Shown here: positions 11,436 through 24,070 of the stretch, piece by piece
Layout of the letters: every line of letters begins with the position of its first letter
How positions within the stretch are numbered: the first letter of the stretch is position 1
NCBI GenBank assembly: GCA_030267565.1
Contig: BRXU01000001.1
Coordinates: 5,270,001 to 5,334,000, forward strand
DNA length: 64,000 nucleotides
Reading direction: 5' to 3'
From: Pleodorina starrii
Taxonomy: Eukaryota; Chlorophyta; Chlorophyceae; Chlamydomonadales; Volvocaceae
Made by a program: the position numbers and the translations under genes
Notes under the pieces: generated by a model
What the model was told of the DNA's origin: nothing
Seen by the model: the letters and a program-made list of their open reading frames with translations, nothing else
Database searches by the model: none

Positions 11436-11765
11436 TCAGACGCAGGGGCACAGCATGACGTGGTTATCCTCATGGGTGCTGCAGCTCAGGCTGGCCGAGC
11501 CCAAGGGCTGCGCAAAGCACATGGCCGGCCGCTCTGCCTTGGGCGCGTTGCCGTCCACGTACGATGGGCCCAGCCCAGCCACCTCCTCGCAGCCCGCCTC
11601 GCAGCCAAAGTGCTCACGCAGCCGATCGCAGCTGTTCAGCCAGCGCAGGTGGTCCGCGCTGCAGCGCTTCATGCGCTGCGCACAGACCGTGTCGCAGGCC
11701 TCGTTCTTCGCCCCCACCGCGACCTCCACGCCGTCGAGGGCGCCCGGAGGCAGCGGGTCAGAGAG
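11436..11765 (-). CDS. Cys-rich C-terminal exon, GT18/MGAT5-like (partial)
   Basis: A terminal exon of about 109 residues, starting after a good acceptor and ending in TGA. Twelve cysteines occur in the pattern C-x3-C-x6-C-x9-C-x9-C-x3-C, followed by a terminal C-P-C-V. Anchors seen are NEACDTVCAQRMKRC, LNSCDRL, HFGCEAGCEE and LCPCV. From memory, such a Cys-rich module ends algal proteins related to family 18 N-acetylglucosaminyltransferases (MGAT5). I could not find the catalytic exons upstream, so this may be the remnant of a gene or the 3' end of one with long introns. Function is inferred only from this module. Confidence 0.5.
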   Translation of the reverse strand, partial: LSDPLPPGALDGVEVAVGAKNEACDTVCAQRMKRCSADHLRWLNSCDRLREHFGCEAGCEEVAGLGPSYVDGNAPKAERPAMCFAQPLGSASLSCSTHEDNHVMLCPCV

Positions 11766-13787
11766 CTGCATCCAATCCATCCATCCATCCAGGCGACAGG
11801 GGCGTAATTAGAACGGCCCGGGACGAGGGAACGCGACAGGGGCGGAGGGGCATGCAACTTAGCTTAGCGGCGTTTCTTGTGCAAAGCTTGGGCGGGACAT
11901 GCAAATGGCAGTGAAGTGAGCGCTGGTAGTGGCATTAAGGCTCGACAGGTTCAGGACAAGGGCAGCCCCGCGCGTTCAAGGGCTGTGAACGGAGCCAAAG
12001 CGGGTTCCAGGGTTGCTCGCAGCGGAAGTGGGGACGGAGGGCGAGCAGCGGTTAGGGGCCCCACTGCGAAGCCGTGCCTTACCGTGTCCGGCCACCACAA
12101 CCGCTACATGCCTAGACGGCCCCCCGTCGGTGCGCTCGGAACTCCGCGCTCCGTACGCCTCGCTACACGCTATAGCACCAGCACCGGCGCCTCACCAGGC
12201 CAAAAGGACCCTTTTGCCCCAACCCGTCAGCCGCCCAATGAAAGAATGGCTAGACCCTTTTCGGCTTTTCTCGCCGAAAACAGGCAGGCTTTGCTGACCA
12301 GTCGAACAGCGCGCTGAACCTGACTCTGATCCGTTCCCCTGCTCCCCTCCGAACCCACAAGCCCACCCACTGACCATCGGCCGGCCCAGCAGGCTGAAGC
12401 AATGATGGCGGGCGCCGATATACGCGTTCTCGTGGGCTGTACTGCGGCTGTGTGTTCGACACACACCCTTGCAGTACTCAAACGCATTGCCCCAGACGCC
12501 GCTATCTTTGTGCCGGGGAGACCTGCATGTCGAAAGTACTCCTGGTTGTCGGGCATTCAGAGTAACTGGGAGCATGGGAGGCACTGATTTTATAGCTAAA
12601 GTAAATTCCTGACACAGCACTTCTAGACCTTCCCACAACCCTCACCTCAAGGCCTGCTTAGAAAGGTTCACGGCGTCATGGGCCGGCGCCAAACAGCATG
12701 AGACGCAGGACTCGTACTCTGAGCAGCATTTGTCATTTAATGTGCACCTGTGCGCACCGGTGACCGTCCGTGGGAGGGTTCAGCCAGCTTCTCCACTCCT
12801 TACCCGTGACCCCTGGGGCGCCAGCTAACCTCACTCACAGACTGCAGTCGAATTGATGCCCCACTGAGCAACAACCCGTTGCATGATTCAGGTCGTCCCG
12901 TTTGCAAACGACTCCACGGTCGTCCGCCATCAACAGCCTACGCTCAAGGAGCCATGCCGTCCCTTAGCTAAGGCTTCGATCAGCCTTTCACAGCGGAATC
13001 AAGTAAAATGTAGCTTACAGGCCCTGCATTGTGTTGCGACATCTTTGACCCTTGTCGGGAAGGTCCCTGCGGACAGGTCCAAGAGAATTGTGACAGGCCC
13101 AGACTAGACTCGCTCTGCTGTTCATAATATTTTCCACCTTATAAAAAGCCGTCGCTCCGCACTAGCATGCCAGCAGAACGCTCCCAACAGTAATAACAGT
13201 GCGCTTGGAGTCATTCCTAGGTCCTAGACTAGGATCGTCTGCGATTCGCAGCGACTCCTTATCAGCGACGGCTGTTATTTACGTCATATGTTAATCTTTT
13301 GCAAATGAAACGCTGCGGCACTGCCTTCGTTGGCACAGAAGGCAGATTATGGCGTATGCTGGCATGAAAGCACGTGCCGGGGCGCCTACCGCAGCGGGGG
13401 GTCCGTGACTTCTGACTTACTGACTAGCTTGAAGAAAACGAATGTCGTACATGAGGGAAACCACGACTCGCTCCACGAACCAACGATCTGTCGTACGACA
13501 AACTGATATCATACAACAGGCTCCATGCCCCTTGCAACGGATTGCCTTCTCCAAGCTTCCGTTAAGCCGCAAACTAACCGCTTGACAAATACGAATAGCG
13601 TGAATACCACTCAGCCGCCCCAAGCCAACAACACGGGCTACCATTACCGTAGCCATGCGCCCTACGCCGGTACCCCCCAAACCATCACAAGGCTTGTGGG
13701 CAGCCCCTTCAAAGCCGACATCCCGCACCCCACAACCGTGCAGAATCCGACTAAGCGCCCGCGCCGTGATGTACTGTAGCATAGTCT
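11766..13787. other. Possible intron and intergenic DNA upstream of the Cys-rich exon
   Basis: A candidate exon at about 12484-12538 (minus; SGVWGNAFEYCKG between AG and GT) is the only coding-looking piece, and it does not join the 11765 exon in frame. A TATAAAAAG motif occurs at about 13139. The rest shows no supported gene. Confidence 0.35.
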
Positions 13788-15104
13788 TTACTGCTCGAGC
13801 TTGCCCATAATGCTCTTCTCTGCGACGAACAGAATTTGGCCCTCCTTGACCTCAACTTCTGCCATGGCGTACTTTTGGAACACCACCATGTCCCCCTTGG
13901 CCAGCTGCAGGGAGACGTCGCTGCCGACGGCGAGGACCTGTCAGGTGCATGCATGAGGGCAACTCATGTCAGATACTGGAGGGCACACTGGTATGGGGAG
14001 GTATGCGCGTGGCTGTTTTACCCACGAGGGGACCTAACACGACCGGCATGTTGCGGCAGAGGTTGTCTCAAGTACTAGGCTCATAGGGCGGCCGACTCTC
14101 AGGCTTACAACCCGTCAGGCAACCATACCGCAGAACCCCCAAACTGCCGCGTACCACACAACTCATGAACAGCGGCAGAAACAGTGCAGGGGCGGAATTC
14201 TGGAACTCCAACCAACGGACCCCATCCATGCTACCAGGGCGACGCACGTTTCGGTTGCTGCCAACGGCAGCAAAGGAACAGCAATTGGCCCCATCATAAT
14301 CCATAACGACCAGCCAGGCCTTCATTACAGCTTGATCACGAACGCAGTACGCAAACGACTATCTTGATCCACTGTAACTGGAGCCATCGGGTCCTACATC
14401 ACATCACATACGAGACCCACCAAGCCAGGAAGCAGAAAAGGCGCAGTACCCACCTCGCCAATGTGAGCGTCCGAGTTGGCCTTCGGGGGAGCCTTGGGGA
14501 GCAGGATCCCGCCCGCTGTCCGCTACACGTCAAGCAACGGAGGGGGACGGGGAATGGTTCCGGCGGTGTGGAGTTGGGCGCATACACGGCAGGATGCACC
14601 ACGTCCTTCGAGGGTTCTGCCCAGGCTTCGGCCCAACAAGATCCCCAGGTCCCGGGTACGGCCTGGTGCGCGGATTAATGACGCGGAACTTCTGGTGTTT
14701 CCCAGGGTCCACACTAAGGCACGCCGCGCAATCCAGTTCCCTCTCACCGCCTCTTCCTCGATCGGGCGAACGAGCACGCGGTCGTGAATTGGCGTCATCT
14801 GGATTGCGAAGTGAGGGACGGGCACGGATGGTGGTGAAGAAGGCGCTAAGCATTTCTCAGGCCGTCGCTCAGCAAAGTTACCTTTGTAATATCAAGCGAA
14901 GCCTTCTCAGCAGTCACTGAAGCAGCTACTCGAACGGTGGTCCGGCGCCCTGCAAAGCCGCAGCCGCAAGCCGCAAGGTCGCTTCAGGCTTAGCGAATTC
15001 CTATCATAAGTGCTCCAAACCATAATGCTCAGGCATGACTCGCCTACGGATGGCCGCACGGTGGAGCGCACGCAGCCATGGGACGGAACCGTGAAAGTGG
15101 CCAT
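13788..15104 (-). CDS. Organellar chaperonin 10 (GroES-type co-chaperonin)
   Basis: Co-chaperonin that caps the CPN60 folding chamber. Firm exons: 14949-14882, 14798-14748, 14522-14454, 13937-13788. The domain reads MTPIHDRVLVRPIEEEA, RTAGGILLPKAPPKANSDAH, IGEVLAVGSDVSLQLAKGDM and VVFQKYAMAEVEVKEGQ, ending near IMGKLEQ. This holds the DRVLV opening strand, the mobile-loop GGI-LLP and the KGD turn of the GroES family. It is preceded by a transit-peptide-like RRTTVRVAAS. Only one GroES domain is present, unlike double-domain plastid CPN20. The first exon is not resolved: a plausible ATG lies at 15104 (MATFTVPSHG), but its best donor does not match the phase of the next exon. The gene is divergent from RF1, with about 360 bp between. 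Confidence 0.87.
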
Positions 15105-15464
15105 TTTTGCAAATAGAGCTGCGGTGTTACTTTTGGTGTAGGCCGCTACTTGTTATTCTTTGCAGCCCTGTGAACAGCACAACGCAGATGACCAGAAAAT
15201 AGCGGTCGTTCCAGAACTTCCAGGCGAGAAACGGCTCCGGAACCAGTCCACTTGCTCCGCACACATCGCTTTCTCTCCGTTAGTCTGTAGGCGTTCCTTG
15301 GTTCCCACTTGTAATGGATTAAGCTTCAACTTGTTCACTTAATGGGACGAGCGAATAGCGCTATCCTTAATTGTGCTTGCCTTACGGGCGCATCGCCTTT
15401 TAAGTTACCCTCCAAGTCGACAACCTCTGTTAGTCGTAGGACCTAAGCGGTGGATTATCGCAAA

Positions 15465-17001
<1,537 letters not shown>

Positions 17002-17270
17002 GAGTCATCCGGCAGGCGGTCGAGTGGGGTGTGGCGCGTGGGTAGTGGCCGTTGGTTGGGCCGTACGTCCGTACGAACCGGCGTTTTGTAGGTTTGCGGT
17101 TGAAGCCGGGCAACGTGTTGTTCTTTATATTACACCTGACTACTTGTGTGATGGCGTGATACTTCGACGCCGTTGGCAGTCTAGTTCAGTGATATACAGA
17201 TAACGCAGCGTCGTTGAGCGAGGCCTTCTCGTAGGTTCCCAAAGAGCTAGACAGAGCGCATTAAAGCAGG
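17002..17270. other. RF1 3' flank
   Basis: Probable 3' untranslated and intergenic DNA. No exact TGTAA polyadenylation signal, as used by volvocine algae, is visible. Confidence 0.3.
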
Positions 17271-18170
17271 ATGGTTGCGCCATGGCAAGAAACTCAATTC
17301 AGAGTTGTGGTCGAGGTGAATGCTTTGCAAAGACGTGCGAAAAGACGTTGTTGAGAGCCTCATGGACACCTTTGCGGTCGCGCAGTTTAAGAAAACGAAC
17401 ACGGGCGCTCATCGAGACATCATACTTACACACAATGCACAGACATTACCACCGCAGCTTTTGGGACGGGTCACACCGGAGGCAAGTAATGTCCTTTCGA
17501 AAGTTGTGAACTGCTGGATGGGCAATTCATCTTCGGCATATGCTGAGAATCGTTTCCTTGCTGAAGGTGTGGGCAGTCTTCATGACGGACCTTGCACAGC
17601 TTGCCTATAACCATCCTTACAAGTCCATGCCGTCAGCGGAGTATTGCTGCGACTGGATCGCTAACTTCCTGTGCTGTGAGTGTTTTAAGGGGGGGGGGGC
17701 CTTGTCGAGGGGGTAACCAATTTTTGGCCAAGGATTGCAACGCTAAAGCAGCGGAGATCGGCAGTACGGCTGTGACATAACCAGCCGCCGTGGGAGCCTT
17801 GTCTACATCGCACCCATTCCTTGTGGAAAAGTAGCAATGGGCACTGCCCTGTCATAACAGTTCCCACGCGCCCAAACTGTGCTGTGACGCCTGCCGCTTC
17901 TCGAGCTACACGGTATTGCTCTGGGCCGGCCTCAACTTGGCTCCTTGCTCGACTCGGCGGCCCTGTGTAGGCCTGGTCATGGGGTTCGGCTGCTTCAGCG
18001 GCGACAGTGGCGACTATGGCGCCTGGTTGGCGGAGCTGGAGGCGGTGCTGCAGCGGCATCGGCCGGCTTTCGCGGCCGGCGGTGCGACGCTGAGCATCGG
18101 GCAGGTCCACGGCTCGTATTGGGCTCAAGTCGACGTAGACCCGCGTGTCATGGCGGTCGGTGCCCCAGGT
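17271..18170 (+). CDS. Uncertain multi-exon gene, unknown function
   Basis: Several coding-looking pieces lie between AG and GT signals. ATG at 17271 gives MVAPWQETQFRVVVE. A possible exon reads VWAVFMTDLAQLAYNHPY and CCDWIANFLC before a GTGAGTG donor at about 17675. Another piece at about 18000-18168 reads GDYGAWLAELEAVLQRHRP and VDVDPRVMAVGAPG before GTAGGG. The first two can join in phase; the last cannot be joined with confidence. An alternative open frame runs across 17320-17610. I do not recognise the family, and this may be a decayed gene. Confidence 0.28.
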
Positions 18171-19495
18171 AGGGACGTGATACTCCCCAAGAATGGGCGG
18201 GGCTTGAGTGAGACTAGGGACTTCTGGTTGCGACTGTCGACTGTGTATAGGGTGCGTAAGCAGGGTTGGGGGGCGGGCAGGTTCAGCTAAAAACACCTGA
18301 CGATGTCGCACCGCCACAGAAGCACTGTGGCCGCTGAGCATTGAGCTCGAATTCAGGCCGCTGAAGGCTTAATGCGGATGTTTGCTGCGAATCATGCCCT
18401 TTTGCGCAGTTCCTATGTACTACAGCGGTGTACCACAACAGAAGGTCTAATGGCGCTGATGGTCGGCTTTTCTTGGAGGCATCGGGCACGCTTGGTATAC
18501 GGAGGCTGTAATGCCGCAGGACGTGACAGCGTCCGCAGGGCCCCGGCGCTTCGGCCACTTACGCGCCAATATTGTACAGGCGCAACAGGCACAACCCTGA
18601 AACCAATGTTATTGAGGCCTAGTACCAATTAATGGACACCTTTGCGTGGATTTGCCGTTGTTGAGTTGGACGGCCGTATCAGGGGGGCAGTCAATTGACT
18701 TGCAGGGCTAGGGTTTTTGAGACTTTGGCCCAGACCGAGGGCTTCGGGGAGAGACCCAGTCAAACTGCTGAGAAGCTGTACCATGGTCGCTGCACTGTCG
18801 TGCCGGCCGCTCCAGGACGGAGGTAAAAAGGGAGTGAAGTGGGTTACAAAAGGTTCGCTATGCCCACGCACGACCCGCAGAAGTCGTGGTACCGGGATGT
18901 TCGCCGGTGCCCGGTGTAGGCGTTTCCCCATTGTCGGTGCGTGCAAGTTGCCAGTCGCGGTCACATCGGTCATGTCATGGATGGCTGTGTTCTGTGTCAC
19001 ACCCCATGCCGGCGATATAAAAGATGAATCTCACATCCTGCTTTCCTGCTGGGGTCTAAAGCGCCATCACTGCGCCCATCAGATGTCCCCGCACGGCCTG
19101 CAGCCACTGAAGCACGCATTTACGCCCAGGTCCTGCTGCATGAAAGCGTGCCGACGCACAAAAACAAGCCATCGTCCTCTGTATGAAGAGCGCCAAACCC
19201 TGCCGAAGACGGGAGTTCCAAGCAAGGATATGCGCCCATGTTCCATTCCACTTGATCCTCCGCCAAAAGCACGATGGAGGAAATACCGATACGAAGATCC
19301 TCACGCGGCCATTCGTCCCTCCCAAAGCATGCAAGCTCTCCCCGTCATGCATCACCCAGCGCACGTTGCGCCTCTCCATGCCGCTACATGCACGTATTCC
19401 TGCTGGCCTACCTCAGCCACAGCACACCCCGCACTGCATTGGCAGATATTGATATAGCATTGATGATCACATCGAACGGTCACGCTGCTTGGCAT
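18171..19495. other. Intergenic, nothing recognised
   Basis: A 246-codon plus-strand frame (18717-19457) has no recognisable domain and an overlapping open frame on the other strand. I treat both as chance. Confidence 0.4.
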
Positions 19496-22400
19496 TCAGG
19501 TTGGGTTCACGCGTACGGGTGGCTTGAACGGTAACCGCCGCTTCAGCACCAGCGGCGCGTCCGGGCCGACGGTATCCTTGCCGCCCTCTTTCGCCGGCGC
19601 GCGGGTCGTTGAGACCCCACTTACAGACGTGGCACCATCCTGCGTCCGGCCCGCCCGCCCGTCGTCCGGCTGGCACAGTGAGGCGGCGTCCGTGTCGCAC
19701 GACACGTGCGCGCACGCACGGGCCGCGTCGCGCTCATCCGCATCAAGCCGGGTGTCCTGCTTCTGGGCCTGGACCCCACCGCCCGTTGGTGCTGTTGGCG
19801 GCAAGGCCGTGCGCGCGGGGGCCTTAAAAGGCAGCGCCATGGGCTTCAATCGCTTCAGCTGGGGCTGCCGCGTCGGCGCACCCTCCGCCTCAGCGGCTCG
19901 CGCCGCGCTGAAGCTCCCAGAGCTGCAAGGGGGACCCGTCGCAGACCCGGCCGCCTCGGCGCCCAGCGAGTGGTGCGGCAACAGCCGCGAGCCGCCGTCT
20001 GCGTCCTCGCCGACACATGCTGCGCTTTCCACTGGCTGGATACTGCACGAAGGCGATGGCTGCTGCGCAGGTGCAGTCGCAGTTAAGACACGGGCCTGGG
20101 CAGAACCGACGGCCGCGAAGGGTCGCTTAATTGCCGGCGGCCGCTTGATGGCTGGCAGCACGCTCCCATGGCTGTTCACGCCGCAGCGTCCGGCATTCTC
20201 CCCGACGCCGGAGGCCGATCCTGGGGTGAGGCCGCTGGCTGCGCGAGAGCTGCGGGGAACCGGCGGATCGCCATCTTCGGGCTGCTCCGCTGAGGTGCCG
20301 GCTACAGTCGATGTGGTCCCGTACGTAGTTGCCCGAGACCACGAGGCTCCGGCGGCCCGGGGCTTCGATGGCCCTGCACGGACAGTGGTGCGGCATCATA
20401 TTGAGCTCCTAAGGAATCCTCATACCAGTGTGCGGTTAGTATGCTGTTTCCTACGGCGCCCGCGCGGTAGACTTGAGGCGGGCCCGCGACGCGACGCCCA
20501 AAGCTTACCTGCGCCGTCCCCCTCAGCGTCTGAGCCGTCGCCGCTGTCCGCGTCCGGCTCCACGCGGATGCCCATCATGCGCGCGCGCACCACCGCCGCT
20601 TTGCTGCCCTGCTCAGCTTCGCGCTTCTCCAGCTGCGCCAACGCCCGCCGCACCGCGCCAGGATCAGCACAGCAATCGCACAGCTCGTCAAAAGCACTGT
20701 TGCACGTGCCCCTGCGGCCGGTGGGAGATTAGCAAGTGTGCGGTCTCGACGTGCATTCGTGCAAGCATTACCGCATCCGTCGCAGAGAAAGACCCAACAC
20801 GTCGATTGTCCGCACTCCAAGGCTGCCATTAAGGATATGCTGGATTGGTTTACGGCGCAGGTGGTGGCACCCTACCTGTCCTCTCCGAAAAAATTCAGGA
20901 CGCGCTTCCGCCTGCAGCTCGCGCCATGCGCGTAGCTCGCCACCTCGGCGACAGCCCCGGTCCGAGCGCCGCGCTCCATTTTGTGGGCGGCTTGGAGATC
21001 CGCGTGGCTGGCGTACATGACGGACAAGCTGGGCAAGCCGTCGCGACCCGCTCGGCCGCTCTCCTGGTAAAAGCCCTCCATCGAAGAGGGCGCATTCCAG
21101 TGGACCACCCACCTGTCCATGCCGGAAAGGGCAGATGCGATGAAAGATTTTCCAGCAATCGAAGGGTGTGGGCTCCTTGGGCTCCGCGGCCAACTTCTGC
21201 ACACAATTTCCTAGCGTTCGCCAGCCACCCACCTGACGTCGGCGCGATCGATGCCCATGCCGAAAGCAATCGTAGCCACAACCACGTTGATGCCTCCAGA
21301 GCTCCAATCGCGCTGAACGCGGGTTCGGGACTCGCTTGCCTTGCCGGCGTGATAGCAGCCCACCTCGAAGTCGCGAGCCGCCAGAGCCGAGGCCAGCCAG
21401 TCACACGTGGCGCTGCATTGCAGCGGACCGGGTGTCAGCCTTAACGGGCTCGTGGACTCGTTCGAACTCATGCGTCGAAAGACCCAAGCCGTGCGAGTTT
21501 CATGTGCAATATTAACTGCCCTTGGGACGTTGAGAGTGTACAAGCTTCGCTAGGACCGTAGGGGGCTTCGATACGGTGTGCAACCTACCGCAGCCGAGCG
21601 TAGATGATGCCACACTGGTCAGGGCGCTCCTGCATGAAGCGGATGAGGTCCTGCATGTGCATATCCAGCTGCTTGAAGCCCATAAACACACTTGTGCGTT
21701 ATGATGGTGCCCAGCAAATGGGGGCTTCTCGGCCAGCCATCTTATGGTTCTGGTGTCCTTACCTCCAGCGCTGCGATGTCGCTGCCATCTCCGAGCAGCT
21801 CCTTGTAGCGCACCTAAAGGATACCGGTAGAGGGACAAACGCAAAAGCGTCGAACGAACCATCTCCGATGCAATGGCGCGCTGATGCAGTGCGAAGATCT
21901 TGCCGGCATCGTGCGCGTGCGACCGCGGGAGCATGCCCAGTGCCTCCGCCGACCAACATCAGCACCCGACCCAACCCGAGGCTCGCAGCCGTGCCATGAG
22001 ATAGAGCCCAAGCTGCCCTACCTGGTACGAGATATTGGGGCGGTTGAAGGACCCCTTGACGATCCGTGGCGAGCGTAATCGCAGCACCGAAATGATATCG
22101 TCGCTGACTTTGGAGGTGCAGCTCGCCTGCGGCAAGGCAGGATCCGGGGTTTCTACTCCAGGCAAAGCATAGGTTGCTCCCAACGCATGAGCCCCAAGCC
22201 ATGTAAGGAGGCATCCAGTAGCCAAGCGCGTGCACTTACCGTCAGCGCTGCCACCGGAACAGTTGGAAACTCCTGCTTGAGGCACGACAGCTCCAGGTAC
22301 GCAGGCCTGCGTTCGGCAATGCCATGTGGGACATACCAATAGACTGTTCTTTCATCTTTTGTAATGCGTGAGCGTGGTGCTTATCTCAGCCAGATGCCAT

Positions 22401-23592
22401 GCAAATGAATCACAAGAATATTATTTATTAGAATCAACGCTGAGCAGGACTGTACAGCAGATCACAGCACATGCCGAGAGGAAATGCAGTCGCAAGCCCC
22501 TCCAATGCCCCGTCCTACCGGAAGTCATGCCCCCACTCGGACACCTGAAAGTATACGGGCCACATGGCGGGGGACGCAAAGATTTCAAAGGCCGCGTAAT
22601 TGAATCAAGACCTTCCTCGCCAGGTGGGAGCTCCAAAGTGCAACCATACCCACATAGCCGACCCACCCCGCGCATGACCGGAAATCTCACACGTACCGTG
22701 TGAGCTTCATCAACCGCAAAGGACACAAGGTTCTTGTTGGAGCACGCCTCCTGCGCGCTCATGAAAGCACGGTCCTGCGATAAGTTCCGCAGTTGACATG
22801 GCCGCTCTAACAAGGGGGACAGCCCACCTTGAGGCTCTCGAGGAGCTTCGGCTGACGGAGGCCCTCCGGGGTCACATACTAGAGGGTGCAAATCAGTCAA
22901 CAACAGGGATTGTAGTTAAGGACAGCGGTATTGGATTGGGTAAGCTGGGGCTACAGAGAAAGCAAGGGGCACACATACCAGGAGGCGAAGCGACGGTTCA
23001 TCGCTGGTCATGTCCTTCGCAATGCTTGCCTTGCGAGACTCCGAAACCTCGCAGTTCCACCTCTGGGTATTGGAACCAAACGACGTGTCGTGGAAAAGTG
23101 AGTCACAGTAGGGTCACGGGGTGCGTGACAGCACGGTTGTCCTCAAGAGCGAAACCATGCACCCACCTCGGCGTAAATGCCCCTCTCCTCACAGTGCTCG
23201 ACCTACACCAAGCCCGGTCAGTCGGTGCGCCTGCTTGATTGCACCCAACTTTACCATTCCCAGCAGCACCTACCTGGTCTTTGGCCAGTGCGATGAGTGG
23301 GCACACCACCACCGTAAAGCCAAAAGGGCGAAGATGGCATGGGAGCTGAAAAAAGCAAAGGCGGACATTTGTTTCACGACAATGGCCACCGGTTCGCAGA
23401 AAAGGAGTGACCTTGGCAGCCCAGCCCGGCCACCTGAAAGCAAACGCTTTTTCCGCCACCAGTTGGCAGGATAACCAGGGAGTCATGACCTGAGACGGTC
23501 GCTGAGACTGCCTCCAGCTGACCGGGCCGAAAAGCATTCAGCCCGAAGACCTCGCGCAGTGCGCCCAGAGCTGCATCGACAGAAACCTCCAT
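19496..23592 (-). CDS. RecQ-family DNA helicase, fifteen exons
   Basis: 3'-5' DNA helicase for replication and recombination repair. Exons: 23592-23434, 23345-23274, 23202-23167, 23062-22979, 22878-22828, 22774-22697, 22544-22519, 22306-22240, 22126-22022, 21813-21763, 21668-21589, 21412-21233, 21112-20876, 20711-20509, 20373-19496; 2,307 nt, 768 residues, all in phase. Motif 0 is [14 protein letters not shown]; Walker A is LPTGGGKS; motif II is [12 protein letters not shown] follows; [10 protein letters not shown] begins lobe 2; [20 protein letters not shown] and ESGRAGRDG cover motifs IV-VI. The zinc module is present (SCRRK and the downstream [12 protein letters not shown]). No HRDC domain follows. 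Instead the last 290 residues are a low-complexity tail carrying two FK-P-P-like motifs (ALPFKAPAR and RLPFKPPVR). The subfamily is undecided, perhaps RECQ5-like given the short N-terminus. Divergent from the dioxygenase gene. Confidence 0.93.
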
Positions 23593-24070
23593 CTTATATT
23601 GCGAAGCTGACTTTAATTACGGGTGCATGTCAAGGTCTACGCTGCTCTCCGATGCTTAAGCTGTCGCTGAGTCCTCAGAATGGTATGTCGCTAGGAATTT
23701 GCTAGATACTGACAAGCCAAAGAAATATAATTTACGCAATATAATCTACGCAAAATGATGGTGTGCGCTTGCGGTGAGCTCCGGATGCTGTCTTTTTTAC
23801 AACTCATGATGGGCGTGCTGCGTTCGTACAGTTTGCCATATCAATGAAACCATCAGCCTTTGTCACAATTGTTATTAGAGCACATTTTTTTCTCGGGGCC
23901 TTCACACAACATAATCCTTGGCATTTGTTGAGATGCAAACTATAACTGGCTTGCAGAAGAGCTGGGGGGCCACCTTCTGAGGCTGTGAACCCCTGTGACA
24001 GCCAGTACACGACGGTAAAGCTGAAAGAGTCTGCCCCACAGTTTGCTTATAGTGGAAGTCCAGGAGTAAC
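23593..24070. promoter_or_regulatory. Shared divergent promoter region, RecQ and PhyH-like genes
   Basis: The 478 bp between the two start codons must hold both 5' leaders and promoters. The region is relatively AT-rich (TATAATTTACGC-like tracts near 23730). No clear TATA box at a standard distance from either ATG. Confidence 0.4.

Noticed and set aside
19524..20732. A 402-codon plus-strand open frame
   Set aside because: It is antisense to the GC-rich last exons of the RecQ gene, whose frame shows the zinc cysteines and correct splice phases.
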